Below are positions 38,377-48,256 of a stretch of DNA of 64,000 bases, piece by piece. The position numbers and the translations under genes are program-made. How positions within the stretch are numbered: position 1 is the stretch's first letter; every line of letters begins with the position of its first letter. The notes beneath the pieces were generated by a model. The model ran no database searches and had not been told where the DNA came from. It worked only from the letters and a program-made list of their open reading frames with translations. The stretch is taken from contig NZ_JASHKR010000015.1 in assembly GCF_030056815.1 (NCBI RefSeq), positions 45,662 through 109,661 on the forward strand. Direction: 5' to 3'. This DNA is from Rhodococcus sp. IEGM 1379 (lineage in GTDB: Bacteria; Actinomycetota; Actinomycetes; Mycobacteriales; Mycobacteriaceae).

Positions 38377-38724
38377 TCAGGATTCCTTGGTGAGTCGGAT
38401 TTCGGTGTCGGACGTAGACTCTTCGAACTCGGAGTCCAGATCTTCGTCGACGGATTCCGTGTCAACGGACTCAATGACGCGCTCACGGATAACGAGACGC
38501 GACCACGTGGTGACGACGCCGGGTGCGATCTCGAGATCTACGGTGTCTTCGTTCATCGACTCGATGGTTGCGTACAGACCGGCAGTGGTCTGCACACGGT
38601 CACCGACCTGCAGCGAGTCCTGCATTTCGGCAGTCACGGCCAGCGCCTTCTTCTGCTTGCGCATACCCAGGAACATGGGCACCAGCAGCGCGAGGATCAG
38701 GAGGGGGAAAAGCAAACTCGACAT
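38377..38724 (-). CDS. yajC: Preprotein translocase subunit YajC
   Basis: A 115-residue protein from MSSLLFPLLILALLVPMFLGMRKQKK, a single-span helix followed by the conserved core MQDSLQVGDRVQTTAGLYATIESM, and an acidic tail with Ser/Glu/Thr repeats. Member of the SecDF-YajC complex. An upstream in-frame Met would add a poorly conserved head, so I chose the later one. No gabT gene between yajC and ruvB, unlike M. tuberculosis. Confidence 0.92.
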   Translation of the reverse strand: MSSLLFPLLILALLVPMFLGMRKQKKALAVTAEMQDSLQVGDRVQTTAGLYATIESMNEDTVDLEIAPGVVTTWSRLVIRERVIESVDTESVDEDLDSEFEESTSDTEIRLTKES

Positions 38725-38901
38725 GTCTTGATCAACCTCAGGTTTTGTTGCATATTTTTCGACGCGCGGGCCCCGGATGGACCTACGCAAGACACCAGTG
38801 TGCCACTAGTTCCTTAAGAATCCCGACAGTTCGGCCGAAAGGTTCCCTCAGTGATCGGGCAATCACACCGCATCCGGTGCCGGCGGGATTGCCGGTGCGC
38901 G

Positions 38902-39978
38902 TCACATTGCCGGTGGTTCGTTGACGCGAACCTCGATACCGCCCGCAGCGGCGTCCGGCGGTGGCGTCATTCCGAGCTGAGTCCAGGCCGCGGCCGTCGC
39001 CACACGCCCACGAGGAGTTCTGGCAATCATGCCGGCGCGGACGAGGAACGGCTCGCACACTTCTTCGACTGTGGACGGTTCTTCACCGACCGCAACCGCC
39101 AGAGTGGACACACCTACGGGGCCGCCGCCGAAAGAACGCACCAGTGCGCTCAGAACGGACCGGTCGAGGCGATCCAATCCGAGTTGGTCGACGTCGTAGA
39201 CCGCAAGCGCCGCTCTCGCGACCTCCATCGTCACGATGCCGTCGGCACGAACTTCGGCAAAATCTCGCACTCGTCGGAGCAACCGGTTGGCGATACGCGG
39301 CGTTCCCCGTGACCGTCGTGCGATTTCCGCACTCGCATCCAACTCGAGATTCACACCGAGAATCCCGGCCGACCGCATTAAAATCTGGTGCAGTTCATGC
39401 GGGTCGTAAAAATCCATGTGCGCGGTGAAACCGAAACGGTCACGCAGCGGGCCCGTCAGAGCGCCGGATCGTGTTGTTGCCCCGACCAGTGTGAACGGCG
39501 CAACGTCCAACGGAATCGAGGTGGCTCCGGGGCCCTTGCCCACGACGACGTCGACGCGGAAGTCTTCCATCGCGAGATACAACATTTCCTCGGCCGGCCT
39601 GGCAATACGGTGAATCTCATCGATAAAGAGAACGTCACCCTCCACCAGGTTGCTCAGCATCGCCGCAAGGTCACCCGCTCGTTCGAGAGCCGGACCCGAC
39701 GTGAGCCGAAGTGAGGAACCGAGCTCGCCCGCGATGATCATGGCCATCGACGTCTTGCCGAGTCCGGGCGGCCCTGACATCAGGATGTGATCGGGGGTTC
39801 CGCCGCGCATCTTCGCGCCGGTGAGCACCAATTGAAGTTGCTCGCGAACGCGCGGCTGGCCGATGAAATCGTCGAGACTCTTGGGGCGCAGACTTGCTTC
39901 GACCTCACCATCGCCCGCGACCAACTCGGCGCTGACCTGGGACTCGTCGTCGAAATCTTCGATCGGATCGAAGTTCAT
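38902..39978 (-). CDS. ruvB: Holliday junction branch migration ATPase RuvB
   Basis: A 358-residue AAA+ motor. Present are [18 protein letters not shown], Walker [10 protein letters not shown], Walker [29 protein letters not shown] and the C-terminal winged helix ([16 protein letters not shown]). With RuvA and RuvC it resolves Holliday junctions in recombination. It overlaps the ruvA stop by four bases. Confidence 0.97.
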   Translation of the reverse strand: MNFDPIEDFDDESQVSAELVAGDGEVEASLRPKSLDDFIGQPRVREQLQLVLTGAKMRGGTPDHILMSGPPGLGKTSMAMIIAGELGSSLRLTSGPALERAGDLAAMLSNLVEGDVLFIDEIHRIARPAEEMLYLAMEDFRVDVVVGKGPGATSIPLDVAPFTLVGATTRSGALTGPLRDRFGFTAHMDFYDPHELHQILMRSAGILGVNLELDASAEIARRSRGTPRIANRLLRRVRDFAEVRADGIVTMEVARAALAVYDVDQLGLDRLDRSVLSALVRSFGGGPVGVSTLAVAVGEEPSTVEEVCEPFLVRAGMIARTPRGRVATAAAWTQLGMTPPPDAAAGGIEVRVNEPPAM

Positions 39979-40571
39979 CGAGTCTTACCGAGCAACGAGA
40001 GAGCGGACCGAAGCGCAACGGACGTGGTCGCCTCGGGAGTTTCTGCCAGTACCGAATCGGTAGCCTGTTCTGCTTGCTTGAGCGGGAATCCGAGACCTTC
40101 GAGTGCTTCGACGATCTGATCGCGAATCGCGTTGGCTGCAATCACGCCGGATGCACCGGCCGTCGCAGGCACTGCGTCGACCTTGTCTCGCAGTTCGACG
40201 ACCATACGTTCGGCACCGCGTTTGCCGATTCCCGGAACTCGCGTCAGCGCCGTCAGGTTGCCCTCCGACAGAGCCCGTCGGAGCGCATCGGGTTCGAGAA
40301 CCGCCAGCGTTGCCATCGCCAACCGGGGGCCGACGCCGGACACCGTCTGTAACAGGCTGAACAAGTCCTTGGACTCGGTATCGGAAAATCCGTAGAGGGT
40401 CATCGAATCTTCCCGAACGATCATCGTCGTGAAGAGCCGAGCCTCACTCCCCCGATGCAACGCGCCCAGAGTTATCGGAGTTGCATTGACTCGATAGCCG
40501 ACACCGGCCGCCTCGATGACCGCATGGTCGAGCGCAATATCGAGTACTTCGCCGCGTACCGACGCGATCAT
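39975..40571 (-). CDS. ruvA: Holliday junction branch migration subunit RuvA
   Basis: A 198-residue protein starting [28 protein letters not shown] (domain I), with helix-hairpin-helix motifs around [19 protein letters not shown] and [19 protein letters not shown], and the RuvB-binding domain III at the C-terminus ([14 protein letters not shown]). It targets RuvB to the four-way junction. Overlaps ruvC by four bases. Confidence 0.96.
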   Translation of the reverse strand: MIASVRGEVLDIALDHAVIEAAGVGYRVNATPITLGALHRGSEARLFTTMIVREDSMTLYGFSDTESKDLFSLLQTVSGVGPRLAMATLAVLEPDALRRALSEGNLTALTRVPGIGKRGAERMVVELRDKVDAVPATAGASGVIAANAIRDQIVEALEGLGFPLKQAEQATDSVLAETPEATTSVALRSALSLLGKTR

Positions 40572-41188
40572 CGTGAACCTGCCTTCTTGGTGATTTCTGC
40601 TCTGCCGGCTTCGACTCTGGTTGTCTCGGCCAATTTTGCCTGATACTTACGCATCTGTTCTGCCGCCATCGCTTCGGCTTTTGCCAACCGTTCGATCATC
40701 GGCGCCCGCCAGCAGTGACAAATCGCGATGGCCAGCGCATCCGCGGCGTCTGCCGGCTTGGGGGCTTCCTTGAGATTGAGAATTCGTGTCACCATCGCGG
40801 TGACCTGCGCCTTGTCTGCATTGCCGCTGCCGGTGACTGCGGCCTTCACCTCGGAAGGCGTATGGAAGAACACCGGGATTCCGCGTCTGGCTGCCGCGAC
40901 GGCAACAATGCCGCCCGCTTGCGCCGTACCCATGGCGGTACTGACGTTGTGTTGTGCGAACACCCGCTCGATGGCGACCACTTGCGGTTTGTGCTGCTCG
41001 ATCCAGAGTTCGGCTGCATCGGAGATCAGTAGAAGCCGTGAGCCCAGGGCCATGTCGGGGGGCGTTCGCACCACATCGACTGCGATGGGCCGCACAACTC
41101 TGCCGTTGCTCCCGTCGACCACACCGAATCCACATCGGGTCAAGCCAGGGTCCACCCCGAGCACGCGCACACCATCACACCTCTCCAC
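40568..41188 (-). CDS. ruvC: Holliday junction endonuclease RuvC
   Basis: A 206-residue resolvase with acidic catalytic residues in [14 protein letters not shown] and [14 protein letters not shown], and the later [19 protein letters not shown] codon at 41170 (VRVLGVDPG) matches the usual start of relatives better than ATG 41188, so the first six residues are doubtful. It starts the ruvCAB transcript, a conserved order. Confidence 0.95.
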   Translation of the reverse strand: MERCDGVRVLGVDPGLTRCGFGVVDGSNGRVVRPIAVDVVRTPPDMALGSRLLLISDAAELWIEQHKPQVVAIERVFAQHNVSTAMGTAQAGGIVAVAAARRGIPVFFHTPSEVKAAVTGSGNADKAQVTAMVTRILNLKEAPKPADAADALAIAICHCWRAPMIERLAKAEAMAAEQMRKYQAKLAETTRVEAGRAEITKKAGSR

Positions 41189-41247
41189 ACCGAACAGCTG
41201 TTCGATAGCTTAGCGGTGCGCGGGCGAACTGCCGACATCAACACGCA

Positions 41248-41279
41248 ACCCGGCCACGACGAGTGCGTCGCGACCGGGT
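41248..41279. terminator. Likely terminator after yebC
   Basis: An inverted repeat with 14-base arms beginning ACCCGGCCACGACG and ending CGTCGCGACCGGGT (some G:U pairs) around a four-base loop, just beyond the yebC stop at 41300. The Rho-independent type is suggested by position, though the T run is weak. Confidence 0.5.
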
Positions 41280-41299
41280 CGAGTGAGAAAACTGTCGAC

Positions 41300-42055
41300 T
41301 TATTCAGCGTCGAGTTCTGCAAGGACCTCGTCGGACAGATCGATGTTGGTATACACGTTCTGCACGTCGTCGGAATCTTCGAGCGCGTCGACGAGCTTGA
41401 AGATCTTGCGCGCACCGTCAGCGTCGAGGGGAACCTCGACCGACGCACGGAAATCTGCCTCAGCCGAGTCGTAATCGATCTCGGCTTCCTGCAGCGCCGT
41501 ACGGACCGCTACGAGATCATGTGGCTCACAGACGATTTCGAAGGTTTCACCGAGATCGGTGACCTCTTCAGCGCCGGCGTCGAGAACTGCCATCAAGACG
41601 TCATCCTCGGACTGCCCATGCTTTTCGAGCGTCACGACGCCCTTACGAGCAAACAGGTACGAAACCGAACCCGGATCAGCGAGGTTGCCACCGTTACGGG
41701 TCATCGCGGTACGAACTTCACCGGCTGCACGGTTACGGTTGTCGGTGAGGCACTCGATCAGCACGGCAACACCATTGGGCCCGTAGCCCTCATACATGAT
41801 GGTCTGCCAGTCTGCGCCACCAGCTTCTTCACCGGCGCCACGCTTGCGCGCGCGTTCGATGTTGTCATTGGGGACAGAAGTCTTCTTCGCCTTCTGAATG
41901 GCGTCGAACAAGGTGGGGTTGCCCGTGGGATCGCCACCGCCGGTTCGTGCCGCCACCTCGATGTTCTTGATCAGCTTCGCAAAGGATTTGCCACGACGTG
42001 CGTCGACAACAGCCTTCTTGTGCTTGGTGGTGGCCCATTTTGAGTGGCCGCTCAT
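41300..42055 (-). CDS. YebC/PmpR-family protein
   Basis: A 251-residue member from [23 protein letters not shown], with [32 protein letters not shown] and [22 protein letters not shown], all diagnostic. YebC-type proteins have been called transcriptional regulators and more recently translation factors helping proline-rich stretches; which applies here is not shown. A longer in-frame start at 42232 lacks conservation. Confidence 0.95.
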   Translation of the reverse strand: MSGHSKWATTKHKKAVVDARRGKSFAKLIKNIEVAARTGGGDPTGNPTLFDAIQKAKKTSVPNDNIERARKRGAGEEAGGADWQTIMYEGYGPNGVAVLIECLTDNRNRAAGEVRTAMTRNGGNLADPGSVSYLFARKGVVTLEKHGQSEDDVLMAVLDAGAEEVTDLGETFEIVCEPHDLVAVRTALQEAEIDYDSAEADFRASVEVPLDADGARKIFKLVDALEDSDDVQNVYTNIDLSDEVLAELDAE

Positions 42056-42181
42056 GCGATTCAAGCCCCTTTCCTGCTGTGTTGCGCACGCCGAATGCGC
42101 GGTTTCAGCTCTGCCGATGTTACCCGCCCCACGTCGCCACATGCTGCATCCCCCGCAGATGAATTCGCCAAACATGAGATT

Positions 42182-42200
42182 GTTTGCATAGAATGCAAAC
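42182..42200 (+). promoter_or_regulatory. GntR palindromic operator overlapping a -10 element; leaderless start
   Basis: A perfect inverted repeat, GTTTGCAT-AGA-ATGCAAAC, ends one base before the ATG at 42201. Inside it, TAGAAT (42189-42194) fits an actinobacterial -10 hexamer and lies seven bases from the ATG. No ribosome-binding site precedes the ATG. Together this suggests a leaderless transcript repressed by its own GntR product. Confidence 0.6.
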
Positions 42201-42557
42201 ATGTTGGTTCGAATAGACCACGCGTCCACCACCCCCCTCGCCGATCAAATTGCAGCGGGTGTCCGTGGCTCCGTCATCCGCGGCGAGATCGGACCGGGTG
42301 ATCGACTGCCGTCGGCACGCGCTCTCGCCGAGTCGGTCGACGTAAACCTGCATACGGTGCTCCGCGCCTACGCGGCACTTCGCGACGAAGGCCTCATTGA
42401 CCTACGACGTGGCCGAGGCGCGGTGATTCGTGCCGAATTCGATTCCGGCCGAACAGCTCTCAACGAATCAGCCCGTGAGTTCGTCAAGCTAGCCCGCAAT
42501 CTGGGGCTCGATACCGCCCAGATGCTCGACCTCATCAAGGAGACCAGCAACTCATGA
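42201..42557 (+). CDS. GntR-family (YtrA-type) transcriptional regulator
   Basis: A 118-residue regulator. The winged-helix N-terminal half reads [56 protein letters not shown], the standard GntR head. The short helical tail (residues ~85-118, no FCD or UTRA domain) is typical of the YtrA subfamily. Stop overlaps the next gene's start by four bases; YtrA-type regulators often control the membrane protein they are coupled to. Confidence 0.92.
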   Translation: MLVRIDHASTTPLADQIAAGVRGSVIRGEIGPGDRLPSARALAESVDVNLHTVLRAYAALRDEGLIDLRRGRGAVIRAEFDSGRTALNESAREFVKLARNLGLDTAQMLDLIKETSNS

Positions 42558-43513
42558 ATATCAGCAAGGTCCGACTGTGGACTGCCGCGACGTTGACATT
42601 CGTTCCGACGGCCGCCCTGATCATTGCGCGCTTGGTGTGGGGACATGAACTCCCACACACCGTCGCCAGCCACTGGTCCGGTTCAACTCCGGACGGGTTC
42701 AGCACGACCACAACACTTTTCGCATGTGCGCTGGCATTGTCCCTGATCGCGTCCGTAGTCGCCGCGGTCACTGCGGTTCGCGCGAGCGAGAATTCGCCGG
42801 TTCGCGCGAGCGAGAATTCGCCCCTTCTGCTCTCCCTCACAGCGACAACCAGTGCCACTTTCGCAACGATCTGGATCCTCAGTGTTGCGCTTACCCTGGA
42901 TGCCGGATCTCCGGAGAACGCTCGAATCGGCTGGTGGATCATTGCACCGATCGCAGCAGCACTGACGGGAATCGCCGCGTGGGCGCTGACGTCACGGGCG
43001 GCATCAGATTCCGTGTCCGCACTTCCCACCCCGACGTTGGACACGCCGCTCTCGGCCACTGAACGCGCCGTGTGGATCGGTCGCGCGCACAGCATCTGGC
43101 CGTGGATTCTCGCCGTCGGCCTGACGGCGCTCACCGTCGGAACTGCCGCCTACTCCGACTGGTGGGTCGTGCTGGTCCTGCTCGCTTCGACTGTCCTCAT
43201 CACGGCCTTCGCATCGGTGACCGTGCGAGTCGACAACACGGGCATGAGTATCAGTTCGTGGGGCGTTCGATGGAAGAAGATCGCCATCACCCGGGTGAAA
43301 TCGGCATCCGTCGACAACATCCGGCCGATGGAGTGGGGCGGTTGGGGCTACCGCCTCACCCCTCGCGGAACTGCAATCACTCTGCGATCCGGCGAAGCCA
43401 TCGTGCTGACGCTCGACACTGGTCGCGTCTTCGCAGTCACCATCGACCAACCGGAAGACGGTGTCCGCCTGATTAATTCACTGGTTCAGGCACACAGCCC
43501 GCACGAGAGCTAG
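42554..43513 (+). CDS. DUF1648-like membrane protein
   Basis: A 319-residue membrane protein coupled to the GntR gene. The N-terminal part ([18 protein letters not shown]) is the DUF1648 signature after TM1. Two more helices frame an in-frame duplication [16 protein letters not shown] in the loop, then three more helices and a C-terminal soluble beta domain ([32 protein letters not shown]). Function unknown; relatives pair with GntR or ArsR regulators. Confidence 0.82.
   Translation: MNISKVRLWTAATLTFVPTAALIIARLVWGHELPHTVASHWSGSTPDGFSTTTTLFACALALSLIASVVAAVTAVRASENSPVRASENSPLLLSLTATTSATFATIWILSVALTLDAGSPENARIGWWIIAPIAAALTGIAAWALTSRAASDSVSALPTPTLDTPLSATERAVWIGRAHSIWPWILAVGLTALTVGTAAYSDWWVVLVLLASTVLITAFASVTVRVDNTGMSISSWGVRWKKIAITRVKSASVDNIRPMEWGGWGYRLTPRGTAITLRSGEAIVLTLDTGRVFAVTIDQPEDGVRLINSLVQAHSPHES
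42775..42822 (+). repeat. Tandem 24-bp in-frame duplication
   Basis: Two 24-bp copies (42775-42798 and 42799-42822), each containing GTTCGCGCGAGCGAG and AATTCGCC, encode VRASENSP twice. It is recent-looking because the copies are identical at DNA level. Confidence 0.9.
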
Positions 43514-44115
43514 CCGCGCACCAGGTCGACAAAAAGTTCGTGAACGCGGCGGTCTCCCGTGACCTCGGGGTGGAAGGATGTCGCGATCACGGAACCTTGC
43601 CGCACCGCCACGATGCGACCCGCTGCTTCGCCCGCTGCTGCCGGTACCTGCGCCAACACCTCGACACCTGGTCCCACCCGCTCGACCCACGGCGCGCGAA
43701 TGAACACGGCGCGGATCGGATCACCGATGATTCCCTCGAAGTCCAGATCGGACTCGAAGGAATCGACCTGGCGACCGAACGCGTTGCGGCGCACGGTCAT
43801 ATCGATAGCACCGAGGCTCTCGGCGTCGGGCCGGGTATCGAGCACCTCGCTGGCGAGCAGAATCATTCCAGCGCACGAACCATAAGCCGGCAGACCGCCG
43901 CGAAGCCGCTCACGGAGCGGATCCAACAACTCGAAGACCTGAAGGAGTCGGCTCATCGTCGTCGATTCCCCACCGGGAATGACGATTCCGTCAACCTTGT
44001 CGAGCTCTTCCGGACGACGGACACCGATCGCGTCGGCCCCGGAATCCGTCAGAGCAGCAAGGTGCTCTCGGACGTCACCTTGAAGAGCGAGTACACCGAT
44101 CAACGGACGAGTCAT
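43510..44115 (-). CDS. pdxT: Pyridoxal 5'-phosphate synthase glutaminase subunit PdxT
   Basis: A 201-residue class I glutaminase with [14 protein letters not shown], the IPGGESTTM oxyanion loop, the catalytic cysteine in [12 protein letters not shown] and the His/Glu pair in SFHPEVTGD. It provides ammonia to PdxS for PLP synthesis. Its start overlaps the tesB stop (44112-44115). In mycobacteria pdxS, tesB2 and pdxT are adjacent, but here pdxS lies about 19 kb away. Confidence 0.96.
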   Translation of the reverse strand: MTRPLIGVLALQGDVREHLAALTDSGADAIGVRRPEELDKVDGIVIPGGESTTMSRLLQVFELLDPLRERLRGGLPAYGSCAGMILLASEVLDTRPDAESLGAIDMTVRRNAFGRQVDSFESDLDFEGIIGDPIRAVFIRAPWVERVGPGVEVLAQVPAAAGEAAGRIVAVRQGSVIATSFHPEVTGDRRVHELFVDLVRG

Positions 44116-44966
44116 GCCGAAGTTCCTGTCTTGTTCTCACGTTCTGCAGGTTCACGCTCGATCCGCGTCAACCCTTCCTGCACAACCGCTGCCACCATAT
44201 TGCCCGCACGGTCGAAGATGCGCCCCTGCGTCAGTGCCCGGCCGAAACCGGCCGACGGCGAAGTCTGGTCGTAGAGCAACCATTCGTCCGCCCGGAACGG
44301 GCGCAGAAACCACATAGCGTGGTCGAGCGACGCATTCTGCGTCGGCACATCTCTGTGCGGAACTTTGGACGTGCCGAGCAAGGTCATGTCACTGAGGTAC
44401 GCCAACGTGCAAATATGCAGGAGAGGACGATCCGGCAGGGTGTCCCGGTACCGCATCCAGACTCGCTGCTGTGCTGCAAGATCGGGCGACGCGCTCGCTT
44501 CGTCGGCCGGCACGATCCGTACATCCCAGTTCTTCCACTCCTGGTAGTACGGCAGCTTCGCGAGTTCCGGAATCGTCAGTGCGTCGGGAAGATCCTCCGG
44601 CGCCGGCACAGTCGGCATCTGGTCCTGATGTTCGATTCCCTCATCTTCGATGTGGAACGACGCCGACATCGTGAAGATCGTTTTGCCGTCCTGCACTGCG
44701 TTCACTCGGCGAGTGCAGAACGAGCGCCCGTCACGGATCCGGTCCACCAGGTACACCGTCGGGATCTTCGGATTTCCGGGCCGCAGAAAGTAACCGTGTA
44801 GTGAATGGACGCGGTAGCTCTCGTCCACCGTTCCCACCGCCGACACCAGCGACTGGCCGGCCACTTGCCCGCCGAACGTCCGCGGCAACCCGGTGGGATG
44901 AACTGCCCCGCGAAAGATGTCCTTCTCGAGCGTTTCGAGAGCGAGGATCTCCTCGATACCAACCAT
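44112..44966 (-). CDS. tesB: Acyl-CoA thioesterase II (TesB), copy 1
   Basis: A 284-residue double hot-dog thioesterase. The catalytic Asp ([12 protein letters not shown]), Thr ([18 protein letters not shown]) and Gln (AAVVQEGL) are present, and the N-terminal [17 protein letters not shown] starts the first domain. It hydrolyses medium to long acyl-CoA. It is coupled to pdxT. A second copy starts at 46480. Confidence 0.95.
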   Translation of the reverse strand: MVGIEEILALETLEKDIFRGAVHPTGLPRTFGGQVAGQSLVSAVGTVDESYRVHSLHGYFLRPGNPKIPTVYLVDRIRDGRSFCTRRVNAVQDGKTIFTMSASFHIEDEGIEHQDQMPTVPAPEDLPDALTIPELAKLPYYQEWKNWDVRIVPADEASASPDLAAQQRVWMRYRDTLPDRPLLHICTLAYLSDMTLLGTSKVPHRDVPTQNASLDHAMWFLRPFRADEWLLYDQTSPSAGFGRALTQGRIFDRAGNMVAAVVQEGLTRIEREPAERENKTGTSA

Positions 44967-45053
44967 GTGTCCTCCGGCGATGTAGATGCCGACAACGCCG
45001 GCCGAACTGGTTCACATTATCGCCTCGACGGGTGCGCACGGCACCATGGTGAC

Positions 45054-45674
45054 GTGAGTATCTTCATACCTTCCACACCACAGGCTCTCGCCGGACAGGT
45101 CGCGGCGTTGTGTCAGTCACGTCCGTCGGTGACGGTGGTAGCCGTCGACGGCGCGGATTGTGCTCGGCCCGTCGAACTCGCCAGTTTGATCGGTTCTGCC
45201 GTTGAAGCGCTCGATCGACCGAGTGCTGTTGCCTCACTTCACGACTACGTGCGCCCGGCATCTCTGCGGTTCGAGTTCGGGCACGAAGACACCCTGAGCT
45301 ATCGGACCATGTGGTTTGACTATGGGGCCCTCGACCGGGAAGTCATCACGTCGTCGAGGTCGCGGCGAACGTGGCTCCCCAAGCTCTGGGACGAAGCCAC
45401 CGACCGGTCAGTGCGGTCTACACGTGAGGCGGTTCACGAACGCCACGTCCTCGTCGTCGCCGGACCGATGCTGCTCGGCCGCGGACTCGACTTCGACATC
45501 ACCGTGCGGTTGGACATGAGCGAAGCCGCCCTGCGACGACACACGCCGTCGGCGGCCTTGTGGACGGTCGACGCACTGCTCGAGCATCGAGCAACCGTGA
45601 CGGAGCCGATTGATCTGGAAGTGCGTTACGACCATCCCGCTAGGCCGGCCGTACGCACTCACTTGGGCCGATAA
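45054..45674 (+). CDS. Uridine-kinase-like protein without a P-loop
   Basis: A 206-residue product starting at GTG 45054, in the gap between the two tesB genes and on the opposite strand. Layout resembles uridine kinase-like nucleoside kinases (VVAVDGADCARPVELASLIG; MWFDYGALDREV; VLVVAGPMLLGRGLDFDITVRLDMS), but the Walker A glycines and lysine are missing: GADCARPV stands where GxxGxGKS should be. Probably not an ATP-using kinase. Its 3' end overlaps copy 2 of tesB by 16 bp. Confidence 0.6.
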   Translation: MSIFIPSTPQALAGQVAALCQSRPSVTVVAVDGADCARPVELASLIGSAVEALDRPSAVASLHDYVRPASLRFEFGHEDTLSYRTMWFDYGALDREVITSSRSRRTWLPKLWDEATDRSVRSTREAVHERHVLVVAGPMLLGRGLDFDITVRLDMSEAALRRHTPSAALWTVDALLEHRATVTEPIDLEVRYDHPARPAVRTHLGR

Positions 45675-46480
45675 AGACGCGTCAGACCTTCCTGGACAAC
45701 CGCCGCCACCATGTTTCCCCGTCGGTCGAAAATCCGCCCCTGAGTGAGAGCCCGACCGAAACCGGCCGACGGCGACGTCTGGTCGTACAACAGCCATTCA
45801 TCGGCGCGGAACGGGCGCAGGAACCACATCGCGTGGTCGAGCGACGCAGACTGCATCGCGACATCTGGGTGCGGCGTACGCGAAGAGCCGAGCAACGTCA
45901 TATCGCTCATGTACGCGAGGGTGCAGACGTGAAAAACCGGATCGTCGGGCAGCGCCTCACGGGATCGGAACCACACCTGTTGTTGGGCAACTGAACCTGG
46001 CCGCTTGCTGACATCGGCGTTCGGGACCAGTCGGAGATCCCAGTCTGCCCATTCTCGTGCCAGCCAGGCAGTCTCCCCGTCCTCTGAATCGCGAGCCAGC
46101 GGCAGCGACTCCGGGTCCGGAACCGGCGGCATCTCGTCCTGATGCTCGATGCCGTCGTCCTGGACGTGGAACGACGCCGACATCGTGAAAATCGCCTGGC
46201 CGTCCTGGATCCCCGTCACCAACCGAGTGGCGAAGGATCGACCGTCACGAACCCGATCGACCAGGAAGACCGTGGGCTTCAAGGTGTTTCCCGGACGCAG
46301 GAAGTACCCGTGCAGTGAATGGACCGAGTACGCGGGGTCGACGGTGCGAACCGCGGATACCAGGGCCTGGCCCGCAACCTGGCCGCCGAAAGTTTTTGGC
46401 AAAGTCGTCTCAGCGGTGATTCCTCGGAAGATATCGCGCTCGAGGCGTTTCAGTTCCAGGATTTCTTCGATCTTCGCCAT
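45659..46480 (-). CDS. Acyl-CoA thioesterase II (TesB), copy 2
   Basis: A 273-residue TesB from MAKIEEILELKRLERDIFRG. The same catalytic Asp, Thr and Gln as copy 1 occur in near-identical sequence ([20 protein letters not shown]), and the DNA is visibly alike over long stretches, so this is a tandem duplicate. The kinase-like gene now lies between the copies, on the other strand. Confidence 0.93.
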   Translation of the reverse strand: MAKIEEILELKRLERDIFRGITAETTLPKTFGGQVAGQALVSAVRTVDPAYSVHSLHGYFLRPGNTLKPTVFLVDRVRDGRSFATRLVTGIQDGQAIFTMSASFHVQDDGIEHQDEMPPVPDPESLPLARDSEDGETAWLAREWADWDLRLVPNADVSKRPGSVAQQQVWFRSREALPDDPVFHVCTLAYMSDMTLLGSSRTPHPDVAMQSASLDHAMWFLRPFRADEWLLYDQTSPSAGFGRALTQGRIFDRRGNMVAAVVQEGLTRLYRPK

Positions 46481-46579
46481 CGATGCTCCAAACCTTGAGG
46501 TGAGCCGACCAATTCCGACCCTCACACAATGCCTGATGGTCGGCAGTCATGTGAAACCGGATACCGACGCGAAAACTGC

Positions 46580-48256
46580 TCAGCCCACCGCTCCTGCCTC
46601 CAACGCCGCCGTCCACCCCCCGTACTCACTGATGTCCTTGCCGCTCGACGCGGCTTCCAGGTCGCACCCGAACCCCGTTCCCCAGCTTCCGTCGTCGAAT
46701 TCCACGGCGCCGAGCATCATCGGCGTCGGCAGAGCTGCCAGGAACTTGCCCAGTGCTGCGGGTGCCAGACTCCAGCGCTCTCCGACTATCGACACCCCGC
46801 CCTCGGCGACGCGGACAAGACCGGGCTTGGGTGGGGTCCTATCCAAGGCACTGAGCCGGTAGTAGGGAGAAGTGGCGACTGGTCCGAGCCAACGGGCACC
46901 GAACGTCGTCAACTGATGTTCGAGCGGTTGACCACGCAGGTGCGCGCCGAATACTGCCAGTTCGACGGTCTCCGCCGGTGTGTCGGTCCATCCGCCGGCC
47001 GACTCCCCCGTCACCATTGCCGCAATATCCGCGGCAACGGCGTCCTCGAACGCGCGCGCCAGCACCGTCACGCCGAACTGCGCGTCGCCGGCCATCCCAG
47101 CAGGTACCGCGACGGCCGAGAGATCGAACAGATTACAGAAGTTGGTGTACGTCCCCATCCGGGAGTTCACCCCGATCGGATCAGCTGCGACCTCGGCGAT
47201 CGTTGGGTGCTCCGGTGCCGTCGGCACCATCAGGGCATCTATTCCGTCGAGCTCATTCATGGCTCGATTCCGCAATTGCGCCAACAGTTCCCGGTCTTCG
47301 AGTAGTCGATGCGCGGGGATGGCGCCCGCCGGCGCGACGATCGAACGCACCGTCGGGTCCACGGCATCGACATGCCTATCGACGAATTCGCCTACCGCCG
47401 AATATCTTTCGGCAACCAGCGCACCGTCGTAGAGGAGCTTCGCGGCATCGAGGAAGAGTGAGAGGTCCACCTCCACGATCTCGGCGCCTGCGGCGCGTAG
47501 TCCTTCGACGGCCGCACCGAACGCCGCCGCCCACTGCGGGTCGAGACCGGGCAACTCGCGCGGTACCGCCACTCGCGGACGCGGCGGTGCGGCCAACCGA
47601 ACTTCGCTCGGCCACGAGCGGTCCGGCGCACCAGTTGCCATCACCGCCATCGCGGACTCCGCACCGGCCAAGTCTGCGGCGAAGATGCTCACGCAGTCGT
47701 AGGAGCGACAGGCCGGCACCACGCCCTCCGTCGAGACGACCCCGAAAGTCGGCTTGATGCCGACGATGCCCTGCAGGCCGGCCGGGACGCGGCCGGAGCC
47801 GGCGGTGTCGGTACCGATCGCAATGTCGACCAATCCGAGCGCCACGGCCACCGCAGACCCTGAACTCGAGCCGCCCGAGATGTAATCCGGCCGACGGGCA
47901 TCACGAACGGCCCCGTACGGACTGCGCGTACCGACGAGCCCGGTCGCGAACTGGTCGAGGTTGGTCTTGCCCAGTACGACGGCACCGGCTGCCCGCAGTG
48001 CCGCTACTGCGGCGGCATCAACTGTTGGCGTGTAGGCGTATTCGGGACACCCGGCGGTGGTCGGCAGTCCGGCCACGTCGACGTTGTCCTTGACCGCGAG
48101 CACCACCCCTCGCAGTGGCAAGTGGGCTGCGGACGCGTCGAGAGTTGCGGCCTCAGCCAACGCGTCGACCTCCGGGCGCAGGTGTATCCAGATCTCCGGC
48201 CGGTGTGCGCCCTCGATAGCCCGATACGCAGCCGATACCCGTTCCCGAGCACTCAT
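46580..48256 (-). CDS. atzF: Allophanate hydrolase (AtzF-type)
   Basis: A 558-residue amidase-signature enzyme. The Ser-Ser-Lys catalytic residues are seen in AVKDNVDVAG (Lys) and GGSSSGSAVAVALG (Ser-Ser). The C-terminal ~150 residues (AVFGAHLRGQPLEHQLTTFGARWLGPVATSPYYRLSALD) form the AtzF-specific extra domain. It converts allophanate to CO2 and ammonia. Its start overlaps the KipA-KipI gene by four bases. Confidence 0.93.
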   Translation of the reverse strand: MSARERVSAAYRAIEGAHRPEIWIHLRPEVDALAEAATLDASAAHLPLRGVVLAVKDNVDVAGLPTTAGCPEYAYTPTVDAAAVAALRAAGAVVLGKTNLDQFATGLVGTRSPYGAVRDARRPDYISGGSSSGSAVAVALGLVDIAIGTDTAGSGRVPAGLQGIVGIKPTFGVVSTEGVVPACRSYDCVSIFAADLAGAESAMAVMATGAPDRSWPSEVRLAAPPRPRVAVPRELPGLDPQWAAAFGAAVEGLRAAGAEIVEVDLSLFLDAAKLLYDGALVAERYSAVGEFVDRHVDAVDPTVRSIVAPAGAIPAHRLLEDRELLAQLRNRAMNELDGIDALMVPTAPEHPTIAEVAADPIGVNSRMGTYTNFCNLFDLSAVAVPAGMAGDAQFGVTVLARAFEDAVAADIAAMVTGESAGGWTDTPAETVELAVFGAHLRGQPLEHQLTTFGARWLGPVATSPYYRLSALDRTPPKPGLVRVAEGGVSIVGERWSLAPAALGKFLAALPTPMMLGAVEFDDGSWGTGFGCDLEAASSGKDISEYGGWTAALEAGAVG

